A stretch of DNA of 64,000 bases, taken from assembly GCF_001404515.1 (NCBI RefSeq), contig NZ_CXWE01000005.1, positions 186,001 to 250,000 of the forward strand, written 5' to 3'. A program made the translations under genes and the position numbers. Each line of letters opens with the position of its first letter. The stretch's first letter is position 1. The stretch is from Roseibium album (GTDB lineage: Bacteria; Pseudomonadota; Alphaproteobacteria; Rhizobiales; Stappiaceae). The notes under the pieces were generated by a model that was not told the DNA's origin, ran no database searches, and worked only from the letters and a program-made list of their open reading frames with translations. Positions 11,312-21,749 of the stretch are shown here, in pieces.

Positions 11312-12469
11312 TTACATCAAAGAAGAGGGTGAAAGCCGGCTCACCGTTACCGTTTCCGCCCTGGAAGGCTGGGGTTTTCTGCGTGTCAGGGCAAGGATGG
11401 CACCGGCGGTTATTGCGGAAGACAACAATGATGACCCACCATAGGAAATGAACGGCAAAGTCATGCCTTTCGAAGGCATGAGATGCAGATTTACGGCAAG
11501 ATTGATTGTCGCCTGCAAGCCGAACAAAACCACAAGTCCTGCCGTCGCCAGGCGGCTGAATGCATCCTGGTCCCGGCCTGCATGGTTGAGCCCGCGAAGC
11601 ACAATGAAGGCAAAGATTGAAACAAGCACCAGGCAGATGACAACTCCGAATTCCTCGCCGACAACCGCAAAGATGAAATCGGTATGGCTGTCCGGCAAGA
11701 TTCGTTTGACGGTGCCTTCTCCCGGTCCGCGACCGAACCAGCCACCTGCAAGAAAGGAATCCATTGCGGTATCGACCTGGAAGGTGTCGCCCGAACTGGG
11801 ATCAAGAAACCTGTCCACTCGATTGGTCACGTGCGGCAGGAAAGCGTAGGCCGCCAAAAGACCTAAAATGCCGATCAGCCCGAGCGCAACGATGATCAGC
11901 CACGAAATGCCGTTCAGGAAGAAAAGCCCTGCCCAGACGAGACCAAGCAGCATTGTCTGTCCGAAATCCGGCTGGGCAATCAGCAAAGCTGCGCAGACGG
12001 CGAAAAGCACGAATGCAAACAGGACGCCTGGAACTTCACGGCGGCGGCCGCTTTCTGAAAGCAAAAACGCGATCAGTACCACGAAGGCGGGTTTCAGGAA
12101 TTCCGACGGCTGCAACGAAAATCCGGCAATGTAAATCCAGCGCCTGGCACCCTTGGCTTCAAATCCGAGAAACAGCGTCGCGACCAGCAGGACGAGCGAA
12201 ACCACAAAGAGGATCAACGCCGCGCGCCGGACCAGTCGCGGTGGCATCAGCGAACCTGCCAGCATGACTGCAACGGCGGGAATAAGAAACAGTGCCTGGC
12301 GTTTCACGAAGAACAACGTTTCAAGACCAAGCCGTTCGGCAACCGGAGGACTGGCGGCAAAGGAAAGCACCACGCCACCGACCATCAGAAGACCGAAAGC
12401 GGCGAGCAGATAGTGATCCACGGTCCAGAGCCATTCGGCAAACCGGCTGCGATCCGCCCGAGATACCAT
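11312..12469 (-). CDS. ftsW: Divisome peptidoglycan polymerase FtsW (SEDS family)
   Basis: FtsW is the SEDS glycosyltransferase that polymerises lipid II at the septum with FtsI. The 385-residue protein is strongly hydrophobic, with about ten membrane segments. It has SEDS landmarks such as GAKGARRWIYIAGFSLQPSEFLKPAF, RVDRFLDPSSGDTFQVD and MTLPFISYGGSS. The start codon shares one base with the murD stop. A short Arg-rich head precedes the first membrane span. Confidence 0.95.
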   Translation of the reverse strand: MVSRADRSRFAEWLWTVDHYLLAAFGLLMVGGVVLSFAASPPVAERLGLETLFFVKRQALFLIPAVAVMLAGSLMPPRLVRRAALILFVVSLVLLVATLFLGFEAKGARRWIYIAGFSLQPSEFLKPAFVVLIAFLLSESGRRREVPGVLFAFVLFAVCAALLIAQPDFGQTMLLGLVWAGLFFLNGISWLIIVALGLIGILGLLAAYAFLPHVTNRVDRFLDPSSGDTFQVDTAMDSFLAGGWFGRGPGEGTVKRILPDSHTDFIFAVVGEEFGVVICLVLVSIFAFIVLRGLNHAGRDQDAFSRLATAGLVVLFGLQATINLAVNLHLMPSKGMTLPFISYGGSSLLSSAITAGAILALTRRKPQPSRAETVTVSRLSPSSLM

Positions 12470-13869
12470 TACGCCACCTCCTGAGTGTTACCAGCATCAG
12501 GCAAGGCACGCACCGCATCTACAAAAGCAGCGCCCCGCAGTTCAAAATTTGGGTATTGATCGAAGCTCGCACAGGCCGGTGAAAGCAGGATCGCAATTTC
12601 ATCCGCGCCATCTTCTGCAGCCTCCCCGGCGGCATCGATCACCGCCTCGGGCAGCGTGCCGCTGATCTTGAACGGGACGCGGCCCTCCAGCGTCTTTGAG
12701 AACGCTTCCGCTGCTTCTCCGATCAAAAAGGTCTTTGCGATCTTCGGGAAATACTCGTCGAGCACCGCAATCCCACCCGCTTTGGCGCGGCCGCCGGCGA
12801 TCCAGTAAATCCTGTCGAAACTGGAAAGCGCGCGGCCGGCGGCCTCCGCATTTGTCGCTTTCGAATCGTTGACGAACAGGATCCGTCCACGTCTTGCAAC
12901 GATTTCCATGCGGTGATGAAGGCCGGGGAATGTCTTCATGGCCGCAGCAATCCTGTCAGCCGGCAGTTCCAGTGCCCTGAGCGTCGCAAAGGCAGCCGCT
13001 GCATTTTGACCATTGTGATCACCGCGCAGACTGTCGAAGCCACCCAGCAAAGCGACTTCCGACTGACTGCCGTTGTGCGCTTCGTAAAGCCTGCCAAAAC
13101 GGGCATAGATCCCGCTGGTCAACTCCCGTTCTCCGGCGATCCTGCAAACGGGCTTGTGCGCCAGTTCAAGTCGATCGGCGATCGCAGACGACAGTCCGTC
13201 ATCGACACCGACGACAGCCACCCTGGAACCCGCAACAAGCCGTTCCTTGATTGCTGCGTAATTTTCCATCGTGCCGTGCCGGTCAAGGTGATCGGGTGAC
13301 AGGTTCATGTGGATCCCGACGCTCGGGTCGAGCGTTGGTGCCAGATCGATCTGGTAGGAGGAGCACTCGACGACGTAGTGGCGCCCTGGTTGCAGCGGTT
13401 CCAGATCGAGCACCGGTGTGCCGATGTTGCCACCGACCTGAACATCCAGCCCGAGCTCCTTCAACAGATGCGCCACAAGTGCGGTCGTCGTCGACTTGCC
13501 GTTGGTGCCGGTAATTGCGATCAGCGGCGCAGTTGCACATTGCTTGCGCCGCTCGCGGCAGAACAATTCGACATCGCCGACAATCTCAACAGCGGCATCG
13601 CGGGCAAGATCCACGGTCCAGTGGGGAATCGGATTCGTCAGCGGGACACCGGGAGCAAGCACGAGCGCCTCAACGCCATCCCAGTCCAGATTGCGAAGAT
13701 CCAGCGTTGTCAGCCCCTCGGAGGCTGCCTGCTGCACGCGCGCATCATTGTCGTCGTAACACACCACATCCGCACCACCCGCTTTCAAGGCACGGGCAGT
13801 CGCCAGTCCGGAGCCCCCGAGCCCGAACAACGCGACCTTCCTGCCTTCAAATGTGGTGATGGGTATCAT
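12469..13869 (-). CDS. murD: UDP-N-acetylmuramoylalanine--D-glutamate ligase MurD
   Basis: MurD adds D-glutamate to UDP-MurNAc-L-Ala. The 466-residue product has [18 protein letters not shown] at the front, the ATP loop [14 protein letters not shown], and [13 protein letters not shown] in the central domain. The frame is open to 13962, inside mraY. The ATG at 13869 was chosen because GAGG lies 10 nt upstream and the product then starts like the family, giving a 5-bp gap from mraY. Confidence 0.96.
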   Translation of the reverse strand: MIPITTFEGRKVALFGLGGSGLATARALKAGGADVVCYDDNDARVQQAASEGLTTLDLRNLDWDGVEALVLAPGVPLTNPIPHWTVDLARDAAVEIVGDVELFCRERRKQCATAPLIAITGTNGKSTTTALVAHLLKELGLDVQVGGNIGTPVLDLEPLQPGRHYVVECSSYQIDLAPTLDPSVGIHMNLSPDHLDRHGTMENYAAIKERLVAGSRVAVVGVDDGLSSAIADRLELAHKPVCRIAGERELTSGIYARFGRLYEAHNGSQSEVALLGGFDSLRGDHNGQNAAAAFATLRALELPADRIAAAMKTFPGLHHRMEIVARRGRILFVNDSKATNAEAAGRALSSFDRIYWIAGGRAKAGGIAVLDEYFPKIAKTFLIGEAAEAFSKTLEGRVPFKISGTLPEAVIDAAGEAAEDGADEIAILLSPACASFDQYPNFELRGAAFVDAVRALPDAGNTQEVA

Positions 13870-13874
13870 TCGGA

Positions 13875-14960
13875 CTACCTCAGCTTGAGTGTGGCAAGCC
13901 CGACCAGGGCGAGAACAACCGCGATTATCCAGAACCGGATCACGACCTGGCTTTCCGTCCACCCCATGATTTCAAAATGGTGATGGATCGGCGCCATCCG
14001 GAAGACCCGTTTGCCGGTCAGCTTGAACGAAATCACCTGCACGATGACCGACACCGCCTCCAGAACAAAAAGGCCACCGATGATCGCGAGAACGATTTCA
14101 TGTTTCGTGGCGACCGCGATAGCGCCGATCATGCCACCAAGTGCCAGGGACCCGGTATCACCCATGAAGATGGCGGCCGGCGGTGCATTGAACCACAGAA
14201 ACCCGAGACCTGCCCCGATCACAGCACCGCAAATGACGGCAAGCTCTCCGGTTCCCGAGACATGATGGATCTGAAGGTAACTCGCAAAAACAGCATTGCC
14301 GGACAGGTAGGCAATCAGACCGAAGGATGCACAGGCGATCATCACCGGGACGATCGCGAGGCCATCAAGCCCGTCGGTCAGGTTTACAGCATTGCCTGCA
14401 CCCACCATTACAAAAGCCGCAAACGGAATGAAAACCAGTCCGAGGTTCAACGTGAAATCCTTCAGAAACGGAAACGTGATCGCTTCTGAAAACTCGGACG
14501 TATCCAGGACAGTCACAACGAAAGCGGCCACAGCAGCGATCAGGAATTCAAGGCCCAGACGCGCCTTGCCGCCGAAACCCTTGTGCGACGATTTCGAAAC
14601 CTTCAGATAATCGTCGTAAAAACCGATGCCGCCAAAACCGAGGGTCACACCTATGACGACCCACACATAGGGATTGGACAGGTCCGACCACAAAAGCGCT
14701 GCAACCAACGCTCCGGAAAGGATCATCAGCCCCCCCATGGTCGGGGTGCCTTTCTTGTTCAAAAGGTGGCTTTCCGGTCCGTCGGCCCTGATCGGCTGAC
14801 CGTGCCCCTGTCGGATCCTCAGGCTTGAAATGATCTTCGGACCGAACAGAAAAACAAAAAAGAGCGCCGTCATGATGGCGCCACCGGTCCGGAACGTGAT
14901 GTATCTGAACACGTTCAGCGCGGAAATCTGATCAGCGAACTGCCCCAAAAAATAAAACAT
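13875..14960 (-). CDS. mraY: Phospho-MurNAc-pentapeptide translocase MraY
   Basis: MraY is the integral membrane enzyme that makes lipid I from UDP-MurNAc-pentapeptide and undecaprenyl phosphate. The 361-residue polytopic protein has the signatures [26 protein letters not shown] (catalytic aspartates), [11 protein letters not shown] and the PIHHHFE loop. It is 10 bp after murF. Confidence 0.97.
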   Translation of the reverse strand: MFYFLGQFADQISALNVFRYITFRTGGAIMTALFFVFLFGPKIISSLRIRQGHGQPIRADGPESHLLNKKGTPTMGGLMILSGALVAALLWSDLSNPYVWVVIGVTLGFGGIGFYDDYLKVSKSSHKGFGGKARLGLEFLIAAVAAFVVTVLDTSEFSEAITFPFLKDFTLNLGLVFIPFAAFVMVGAGNAVNLTDGLDGLAIVPVMIACASFGLIAYLSGNAVFASYLQIHHVSGTGELAVICGAVIGAGLGFLWFNAPPAAIFMGDTGSLALGGMIGAIAVATKHEIVLAIIGGLFVLEAVSVIVQVISFKLTGKRVFRMAPIHHHFEIMGWTESQVVIRFWIIAVVLALVGLATLKLR

Positions 14961-14970
14961 CAGCTATCCT

Positions 14971-16401
14971 TTATGCCGCCGCGGTGTCATCCGCGGGCGG
15001 GTATTCCTTCTTCAGGGCTTCGACAAGCGGTCCCATGCGAGTTCCGAGCGATCCCTTGATCATAACGACATCGCCGGGCCGCGCGTCCCTCAAAATGGCG
15101 TCTTCCAGACCTTTTGCATCTTCGGCATAGTGCGAACGCAATTCATGCGGGAGCTGTGCCCAGAGCGTATGCATATGCGGGCCCGCGCAATAGACACCGT
15201 CGATCCCGGCGTCGGTAACGGGTCCCAGCAGGCCTGCATGCAAACGATCGGCATCAACGCCAAGCTCGCGCATATCCCCGAGAACGGCAATCCGGCGTCC
15301 CGGGCGGGAAACAGGCGTCTCACCCAGCACCGCGAGCGCAGCGCGCATCGAGGCAGGATTGGCATTGTAGCTCTCGTCGATCAGCGTGATTTCACCGGTA
15401 TCTATCTTCAGATGGCTGACTTCGCCGCGTCCTCGCGGCGCGCGCATTGCATCCAGCGCAAGACCCGCTTTCGCAAGGTCCGCACCGACATCCTGGACCG
15501 CGGTCAGAACCGCCAGACTGTTCTTGATGTGATGCCTGCCGGGAGCGCCGATCTTGTAGGTGATTTCCGTCCCGGCAATCGAGGCGTCAACACTGGATCC
15601 ACCGGCATAACCCACGACGTTCTCGGTATGGCTGTCAGCGCCGGGGTCTTCACCGAAGGTCTGGACATGAGAGACGCCCGCCGCGGCCGCCAGGAATCTC
15701 AGGAGATCGTATTGCCGATTGTCCTTGTTCAGGATGGCAATTCCGCCCGGTTCCAATCCGTCAAATATCTCCGCCTTCGCCTGCGCGATTTTCTCCACAG
15801 ACTCGAAGAACTCCAGATGTACCGCCTGCACGGTCGTGATGATCACCACATGCGGCCGAACCATCCTGACCAGCGGCGTTATTTCACCGGCATGGTTCAT
15901 ACCGATCTCAAAGACGCCGAATTCAGTATCTGCAGGCATGCGGGCAAGTGTCAGCGGCACACCCCAATGGTTGTTGAACGACGCGACGGATGCATGCACT
16001 TTTCCGGATTGCTCGAGCGTCAGCCTGAGTGCTTCCTTGGTTCCGGTTTTCCCCACGGAGCCGGTTACGGCGATAATCTTGGCATGTGAACGTTCACGAG
16101 CCGCAATACCGAGAAGACGCATCGCCTCCAGCGGATCAGGAACAACAAGATAACGACCGTCTTCCGGCAGGTCGGACAGCCGGCTTTCAGCAACAACTGC
16201 AAGTGCCGCTCCAGCTTCCAGAGCGGCCGCGACATAATCGTGCCCATCGAGGCGGTCTCCTCTGATGGCGATAAATGCGTCTCCCGGCTCAAGCGACCGG
16301 CTGTCGATTGAGACGCCCATGATTTCCTCGCCAACGTCCCCCTTGAGGCTGCCACCGGCAGCTTCGACAAAGGAGTCCAGTTTCCAAAGAGGGTCGCTCA
16401 T
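14971..16401 (-). CDS. murF: UDP-MurNAc-tripeptide--D-Ala-D-Ala ligase MurF
   Basis: MurF attaches the D-Ala-D-Ala made by Ddl. The 476-residue product has the ATP loop VTGSVGKTGTKEAL, FNNHWGVPLTLARMP, EIGMNHAGEI and IDESYNANPASMRAAL, all hallmarks of MurF. The ATG overlaps the murE stop (ATGA), so the two are translationally coupled. Confidence 0.96.
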   Translation of the reverse strand: MSDPLWKLDSFVEAAGGSLKGDVGEEIMGVSIDSRSLEPGDAFIAIRGDRLDGHDYVAAALEAGAALAVVAESRLSDLPEDGRYLVVPDPLEAMRLLGIAARERSHAKIIAVTGSVGKTGTKEALRLTLEQSGKVHASVASFNNHWGVPLTLARMPADTEFGVFEIGMNHAGEITPLVRMVRPHVVIITTVQAVHLEFFESVEKIAQAKAEIFDGLEPGGIAILNKDNRQYDLLRFLAAAAGVSHVQTFGEDPGADSHTENVVGYAGGSSVDASIAGTEITYKIGAPGRHHIKNSLAVLTAVQDVGADLAKAGLALDAMRAPRGRGEVSHLKIDTGEITLIDESYNANPASMRAALAVLGETPVSRPGRRIAVLGDMRELGVDADRLHAGLLGPVTDAGIDGVYCAGPHMHTLWAQLPHELRSHYAEDAKGLEDAILRDARPGDVVMIKGSLGTRMGPLVEALKKEYPPADDTAAA

Positions 16402-17867
16402 GTGTCTCCTTCAAGGCTGATGGCATGCTGCACAGCTTCGTGGTCGGAAAAGGGAATCACTGTGTCGCCAAAAATCTGGCCGGTTTCGTGACCTTTTCCT
16501 GCAACGCACAGGATATCGCCCGCATTGAGCCGATGAATTCCTTCGGCAATAGCGTCAAATCGGTCGCCGATCTCAATTGCTTGCGGAGCGCCTGACATGA
16601 CGGCTTTGCGGATGACCGCCGGATCTTCTGAGCGTGGATTGTCGTCAGTCACAATGACCAGATCCGCGTTTCGGGAGGCAGCAGCGCCCATGAGCTCGCG
16701 TTTGCCCGGATCCCGGTCACCACCCGCGCCCAAGACAACGGACAATTTTCCGGTCGCAAACGGCTTCAGCGCAGCAAGTGCATTGTCAAGCGCGTCCGGC
16801 TTATGGGCATAGTCGACAAAGACCAGTCCGCCGGAAGCCGTCCTGCCTGCAAGTTCCAGTCGACCCGGTGCACCTTTCAGATTTTCCAGAGACCGCAGGA
16901 CCAAGCCGCTGTCGGTTCCAGCCGCAATCGCCAATCCGGCTGCAATCAAGGCATTGGACACCTGAAAGCGCCCGATCAGCGGTAGCGTGATCTTGTATTC
17001 GCCACGCGCTGTCTGCAGCGTCAGTTCCTGTCCGGCTCCGACCGCACGTATTCCTGTCAGTTTCAGGTCTCGGCCTGTCTCACCTACCGTGAAAGCCGGC
17101 AGTCCGCGCCGGCCGGCAACGTCCAGGACCCGGTCTGCATATTTTTCAGCGGGATCCACGACAACTGTTCCACCATCCGGCAACAAATCCTCAAACAGAC
17201 GGAGTTTGGCGCAAAGGTAGTCCTCGATGGTCGCGTGATAGTCCATATGGTCGCGGCCCAGATTTGTGAAAGCTGCCGCAGTCAGCCGCACTCCATCCAG
17301 GCGAAATTGATCAAGTCCGTGGGACGACGCTTCCAGGGCCGCGTGGTTGATGCCTTCGGCTTCCAGTTCGGCAAGCTCCCTGTGAAGCGCCACCGGGTCC
17401 GGGGTCGTCAACCCGCCATAACTGATGCCATCAGGTTTGATCGTACCCAGCGTCCCGAGGCTTGCGGCCGGATGACCCGCAGACTGGAATATCTGACGTA
17501 CGAAATGCGCAACGGAAGTCTTGCCGGCTGTTCCGGTAACGGCAACGACAACATCAGGCTGGGCACCGAAAAACCTCGCAGCCATTTTCGCAAACACTTG
17601 CCGCGGTTCTTCAGCCGCAATAACGGCAATATTCTCGGGGATGGCCGCACGCAGCTGTTGTTCCGCATCCTTAGCGCACAACAACGCAACAGCCCCGGCC
17701 TCGACGGCACCCGGTGCGAACAGGCTCCCGTCTGTCCTGGCACCCTTGAGGGCGGCAAACAGGAAACCCGGCTCGACGTTCCGGCTATCCGCCGTAAGTC
17801 CAGAAATTTTCAGACCACTCGCCGAGTCTGGCAAACTTGTGCCCTCGGCCAAATATTCAAGCTCCAT
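16398..17867 (-). CDS. murE: UDP-MurNAc-L-Ala-D-Glu--meso-diaminopimelate ligase MurE
   Basis: MurE adds the third residue of the stem peptide. The 489-residue protein has the ATP loop VTGTAGKTSVAHF (residues 110-122), EASSHGLDQFRLDGV, and the DNPRSEDP motif that marks selectivity for meso-diaminopimelate rather than lysine, as expected for a Gram-negative bacterium. It starts 98 bp after ftsI, the largest gap inside the mraZ-to-ftsA run. An internal promoter there is possible but I see no clear one. Confidence 0.96.
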   Translation of the reverse strand: MELEYLAEGTSLPDSASGLKISGLTADSRNVEPGFLFAALKGARTDGSLFAPGAVEAGAVALLCAKDAEQQLRAAIPENIAVIAAEEPRQVFAKMAARFFGAQPDVVVAVTGTAGKTSVAHFVRQIFQSAGHPAASLGTLGTIKPDGISYGGLTTPDPVALHRELAELEAEGINHAALEASSHGLDQFRLDGVRLTAAAFTNLGRDHMDYHATIEDYLCAKLRLFEDLLPDGGTVVVDPAEKYADRVLDVAGRRGLPAFTVGETGRDLKLTGIRAVGAGQELTLQTARGEYKITLPLIGRFQVSNALIAAGLAIAAGTDSGLVLRSLENLKGAPGRLELAGRTASGGLVFVDYAHKPDALDNALAALKPFATGKLSVVLGAGGDRDPGKRELMGAAASRNADLVIVTDDNPRSEDPAVIRKAVMSGAPQAIEIGDRFDAIAEGIHRLNAGDILCVAGKGHETGQIFGDTVIPFSDHEAVQHAISLEGDT

Positions 17868-17965
17868 CTCACCTGATCGTTCGGTTTGTGCGTCGTCATT
17901 CAGAAGCCCTGGATCCGGATTACGGCTGCGACCCCGCCGGAAATCACGACTTCTCCCTTGTCTCC

Positions 17966-19678
17966 TTAATAGGAAATCTCAATCGGTTCATCCCCCTTGC
18001 CGAAACGCGGCATCACACCCAGCATCGGAGCTGCCCTGCGGACGACCGCGGCGACAGTCGGTGCCGCGTTCAGCCCCGCCGTCGCTCCGATCCCTGCGCG
18101 TTCCGGTTTCGGTTCGTCGATAACAATCAGAACCACGTATCTCGGGTCGTCCATCGGAAAAGCGGACAGGAATGAATTCCTTCGCTTGTTTCTGACATAA
18201 CGGCCGTTTTCAATTTTCTCTGCCGTGCCGGTCTTTCCGCCAACCGTATAGCCGGGAACGTCGGCACGGCGCCCGGATCCGGAAAGGACATTGAGGCGGA
18301 GCAGATAGCGCATCATGCGGCTGACATCCGCAGAAAGAACTTGTTTTCCAAGAGCTTGGGCCTCCTCCTCGCTTCTCGGCTGGAAAGTTGGCGGCAGCAG
18401 GGTGCCACCGTTGACCACGGCTGCGGCGGCAACAGCCGTCTGCATGGGAGTGACAGACAGTCCGTGCCCGAAGGAAATCGTCATTGCGGCAAGTTCATTC
18501 CACTTCGGTGGAAGTAGCGGAGCAGCGTTTTCAGGCAGTTCGGTTTTCAGCCGGCTGGTCAGATGCAGTCGTCCCAGGAACTCCTTCTGACGCGCAACTC
18601 CGGTCGCAAGCATCATCTTGGCGGTGCCGATATTGGACGAATAGATGAAAATTTCCGGCACTGAAAGGATGCGGTTTTTCCCGTGGAAATCCGTGATCGT
18701 CCGACCGGCAGCCCTGATCGGACGTGTCGCATCGAAGCTGTCATTGATGGAAACCGCACCGGAATCAAGCGCCATGGCAGTCGTAAAGGTCTTGAAAACC
18801 GATCCCATTTCGAAGACACCGCCGGTCGCACGGTTCAACCTGTCTTTCTGGAGCGCCTGCGACCTGTCATTCGGATCATAGTCAGGCAGTGAAGACATGG
18901 CGACCACTTCGCCGGACTTGGCATCCAGAACAATTCCCGCGGCAGCAATCGCCTTGTAGCGGTCCATCGCCTTGACCAGTTCGTCGCGAACAACATGCTG
19001 AACTCGAAGATCGACAGACAGTCTTACAGGTTCCATGGTTCTGTTGGAGGCGAACCCGAGCGACTGCAGATCGGCGAGCCACTCGTCATCGATGTATTTT
19101 TCGATCCCGGCAAGGCCCTGATTGTCGACATTCACGGACCCGACGATGTGCCCGGCAGTTGGCCCACCCGGATAAAAGCGCTGGTTCTCGGAAAGGAAGC
19201 CGATGCCCGGAAGGCCGAGATTGTGCACCTCTTCGGCCTTGTGGGGCGTCATTTCTCGTTTCAGCCAGACGAAGCCGGCGCCGCTTTCGAGACGGCGGCG
19301 TACCAATCCTTCATCCAGTTCCGGCAAGACACGGATCAATCCCTCGACAGCTTCGTCCACATCCAGAATGCGGCGTGGTTCAGCATACAGAGAAGCGGTC
19401 TTGATATCCGTTGCCAGGATTTCACCATTCCGGTCGATCAGATCCGGACGGGACGCGGACACGGAATCTTGCGCGGAAATCCAGGCTCGTGAAGGCGCTT
19501 CCTCCATCTGGGCCAGAAGGACAAGCCGGCCGGCGATTGCGGCATAGACACAGGCGAATGCCAGCATCGCCACGTAGACCCGCGATTTCACCGCACTCGA
19601 CGAGACCGATCCGCGTACGACTCGTGGGTTTGAGCGTTTGATCTGCAGGAAGCTTGCCGGTTCGCTTACTATCGTCAT
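17966..19678 (-). CDS. ftsI: Septal transpeptidase FtsI (PBP3)
   Basis: FtsI is the class B penicillin-binding protein that crosslinks septal peptidoglycan. The 570-residue protein has one membrane anchor near residues 34-56, a pedestal domain, and an intact transpeptidase domain. The active serine is in SVFK (S293, K296), the second motif is SSN (347-349) and the third is KTGT (482-485). The position 10 bp after ftsL is the standard dcw order. The C-terminal tail after the catalytic domain is short. Confidence 0.96.
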   Translation of the reverse strand: MTIVSEPASFLQIKRSNPRVVRGSVSSSAVKSRVYVAMLAFACVYAAIAGRLVLLAQMEEAPSRAWISAQDSVSASRPDLIDRNGEILATDIKTASLYAEPRRILDVDEAVEGLIRVLPELDEGLVRRRLESGAGFVWLKREMTPHKAEEVHNLGLPGIGFLSENQRFYPGGPTAGHIVGSVNVDNQGLAGIEKYIDDEWLADLQSLGFASNRTMEPVRLSVDLRVQHVVRDELVKAMDRYKAIAAAGIVLDAKSGEVVAMSSLPDYDPNDRSQALQKDRLNRATGGVFEMGSVFKTFTTAMALDSGAVSINDSFDATRPIRAAGRTITDFHGKNRILSVPEIFIYSSNIGTAKMMLATGVARQKEFLGRLHLTSRLKTELPENAAPLLPPKWNELAAMTISFGHGLSVTPMQTAVAAAAVVNGGTLLPPTFQPRSEEEAQALGKQVLSADVSRMMRYLLRLNVLSGSGRRADVPGYTVGGKTGTAEKIENGRYVRNKRRNSFLSAFPMDDPRYVVLIVIDEPKPERAGIGATAGLNAAPTVAAVVRRAAPMLGVMPRFGKGDEPIEISY

Positions 19679-19688
19679 CCGTCAGCCC

Positions 19689-20045
19689 TCACTGGATCGC
19701 AGCAGATGAGCCGGCATAGCCGCCCATCTGATTGGAGCCACCAATGGGCTCAAGCATGACTGGGCGCGCGGGAAGATCGGCCGGAGCCACGATCTGCTTC
19801 ACATCAAGAGCCTCAAGTTGGAGATAGTCGTTGTAGCGCTCCACGAGGCCTTGCAGGCGGTCCGGCTTGTTCAGCAGGCTCCATTCCGCCTTGAGGTGCC
19901 GGATCGCGTTGCGCTCTTCGTTGATCTGACGCTGCAGCTCGGCGACTTTCTCGGCTGACTTGGTCGCCGCCAGCTTCATGTCGTAAACGGTTGCCGCGCC
20001 GATCACGACTGCCAGAATGAACAAAATGTTCAGCGTCCGAACCAT
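19689..20045 (-). CDS. ftsL: Cell division protein FtsL
   Basis: FtsL is a small bitopic protein that works with FtsB and FtsQ to activate FtsWI. The 118-residue product has one N-terminal membrane segment (LNILFILAVVIGAATVYDM) followed by a coiled coil with AEKVAELQRQINEERNAIRHL and the WSLLNKPDRLQGLVERY segment typical of alphaproteobacterial FtsL. The assignment rests on this pattern plus its place between rsmH (2 bp gap) and ftsI. Confidence 0.9.
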   Translation of the reverse strand: MVRTLNILFILAVVIGAATVYDMKLAATKSAEKVAELQRQINEERNAIRHLKAEWSLLNKPDRLQGLVERYNDYLQLEALDVKQIVAPADLPARPVMLEPIGGSNQMGGYAGSSAAIQ

Positions 20046-20047
20046 CT

Positions 20048-21088
20048 TCAGCCCCCTAGACCATGAAAATCTGCAAGACGCGGCACGCCCGCAGCATGGA
20101 TATCCAATTCACGCGCCGGCGCGTCCGTGCGCCGCCCTGCCCTGAGCTTTGCCGAGCGCGCACGCGGGTTTTCATCCCTCTCGTGGCTCGTAGCTTCAAC
20201 CGCCTTGCGGGTCATGAGCTCGAATGTTGCCGGAGGAACTTCCTCTTCCGGCATATGTCTGGACCCACCACCTCGCGTCCGGGTCCGGTCCTGAAAGAAA
20301 CGCTTCACGATGCGATCCTCCAGGGAATGAAAACTCACCAGAACAAGACGGCCACCCGGCTTCAGGAGACGCTCGGCAGCGCCCAAAGCCGTCGCGGCCT
20401 GATGAAGTTCGCCGTTCACATAGATCCGCAACGCCTGAAACGTGCGGGTCGCAGGATGGATCTGCGCCTTCTTGGGTGAGCGTCCGAGCACTTTCTCGAT
20501 CAGATCGGCAAGCTCCAACGTGCGGGAGAATGGCTTTTCCTTGCGCGCCGTGTCGATTGCGTGAGCAACCGAAGTCGCCCGTTTTTCCTCACCGAGCAGT
20601 CCGACGACACGGATCAGGTCCCTGACCGGGAGTTCATTGACGACATCGGCTGCGGACGGACCGGCCTGTTCCATGCGCATGTCGAGAGGACCGTCGCGCA
20701 GGAATGAAAATCCACGTTCGGCTTCATCGAGCTGCATGGACGAAACACCAAGATCGAGAACAACGCCGTCAACCATGTCGTGTCCCTGGGAGCGGGCGAG
20801 TTCATCCAGATCTGCGAACTGTCCGGAAACCAGCATCAGGCTGCCCTCTGCCTCACTGACCAGAGCCTGTCCGGCAGAGATAGCGTCTGGATCCCGGTCA
20901 ATCCCGATAACACTGGCTCCGCGTGCCAGCATCGCACGCGAGTAACCACCCGCTCCGAACGTTCCGTCGACGATCACTTCGCCCGGTCGCGGATCAAGCG
21001 ACTTGAGGACTTCACTCAGGAGAACCGGTACATGGCGCTCGAGTCCGCCAGCGGCAGATGCAGCATTTCTGTCGCCGAGCGCCATCAT
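20048..21088 (-). CDS. rsmH: 16S rRNA (cytosine(1402)-N4)-methyltransferase RsmH (MraW)
   Basis: RsmH methylates N4 of C1402 in the ribosomal decoding centre using S-adenosylmethionine. The 346-residue protein has HVPVLLSEVLKSL, the SAM motif VDGTFGAGGYSRAML, VLDLGVSSMQLDEAERGFSF, and LVLVSFHSLEDRIVKRFF near the end. Two adjacent ATG codons (21088 and 21085) can serve as start. The first overlaps the mraZ stop as ATGA. Confidence 0.96.
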   Translation of the reverse strand: MMALGDRNAASAAGGLERHVPVLLSEVLKSLDPRPGEVIVDGTFGAGGYSRAMLARGASVIGIDRDPDAISAGQALVSEAEGSLMLVSGQFADLDELARSQGHDMVDGVVLDLGVSSMQLDEAERGFSFLRDGPLDMRMEQAGPSAADVVNELPVRDLIRVVGLLGEEKRATSVAHAIDTARKEKPFSRTLELADLIEKVLGRSPKKAQIHPATRTFQALRIYVNGELHQAATALGAAERLLKPGGRLVLVSFHSLEDRIVKRFFQDRTRTRGGGSRHMPEEEVPPATFELMTRKAVEATSHERDENPRARSAKLRAGRRTDAPARELDIHAAGVPRLADFHGLGG

Positions 21089-21552
21089 GCCGGCTCTCCT
21101 TGTGAAGGTACGGGGGCCTGCCCCGACAGCATCGCGAGCGCGCGCCTTTGGGCCTCTGCACGGTACTCGCGGAACTTTGCCGGCTCCCAGATCTGAAACT
21201 TGTAGTTCATGCCGACGAAGGTGACCTGGTCGGTGATACCCGCGTGGTCACGGATCATGTCGGAAATGGTCATGCGCCCATCTCCGTCTATCTTGGGATT
21301 TTCGCTTGCCCCGAAAAGCGCGACTGCAAGTGCGTCATGATCCGGCGAGAGCTTCGCGAATGCCTCCGAACGCTTGTTGATCTCGGCGAGAAGTTCGTTG
21401 CCGCCGGCATCGACCGCGTCGCAATGGGCAGAGGTGATGCAATAAAGGCCTTCAAATCCGTCTCTCGCCAGCACCGCGCGGAAGGGTGCCGGGATCGACA
21501 CGCGACCCTTGGCATCCAGCCGGTTGGTAAAGTGAGAAACAAAACCGGACAT
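21085..21552 (-). CDS. mraZ: Transcriptional regulator MraZ
   Basis: MraZ is a double SpoVT/AbrB-fold DNA-binding protein that represses its own dcw operon in bacteria where it has been studied. The 155-residue product starts MSGFVSHFTNRLDAKGRVSIPAPF and has the second conserved half DGRMTISDMIRDHAGI. It is the first gene of the cluster. Its ATG has AGGGG a few bases upstream. The repeats at 21716-21749 are its probable targets. Confidence 0.95.
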   Translation of the reverse strand: MSGFVSHFTNRLDAKGRVSIPAPFRAVLARDGFEGLYCITSAHCDAVDAGGNELLAEINKRSEAFAKLSPDHDALAVALFGASENPKIDGDGRMTISDMIRDHAGITDQVTFVGMNYKFQIWEPAKFREYRAEAQRRALAMLSGQAPVPSQGEPA

Positions 21553-21715
21553 AAATCCCCTTCAGACGGGTTCCTAACCGTCAAATTCCCTAATCACCTC
21601 TGAGAAGAAACGGCCAGCGTGCGGCCTAAGGACATGCATTTTGCAAAACCGGCTCTTGCCGAGCCGTAAATTTGATGTCCCAGGCCCTGCTGAAATGGGC
21701 CCGCCCTCCCCTTTC

Positions 21716-21749
21716 TGGGTCCTTATGGGATACCATGGGAAAACATGGG
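21716..21749. promoter_or_regulatory. MraZ box: four TGGG repeats at 10-bp spacing
   Basis: On the plus strand TGGG occurs at 21716, 21726, 21736 and 21746, exactly 10 bp apart, with a fifth copy at 21696 in phase (20 bp further). MraZ is known to bind TGGG-type direct repeats with 5-6 nt spacers ahead of mraZ. The repeats overlap the predicted promoter, so binding should block transcription of the whole dcw operon. Confidence 0.75.
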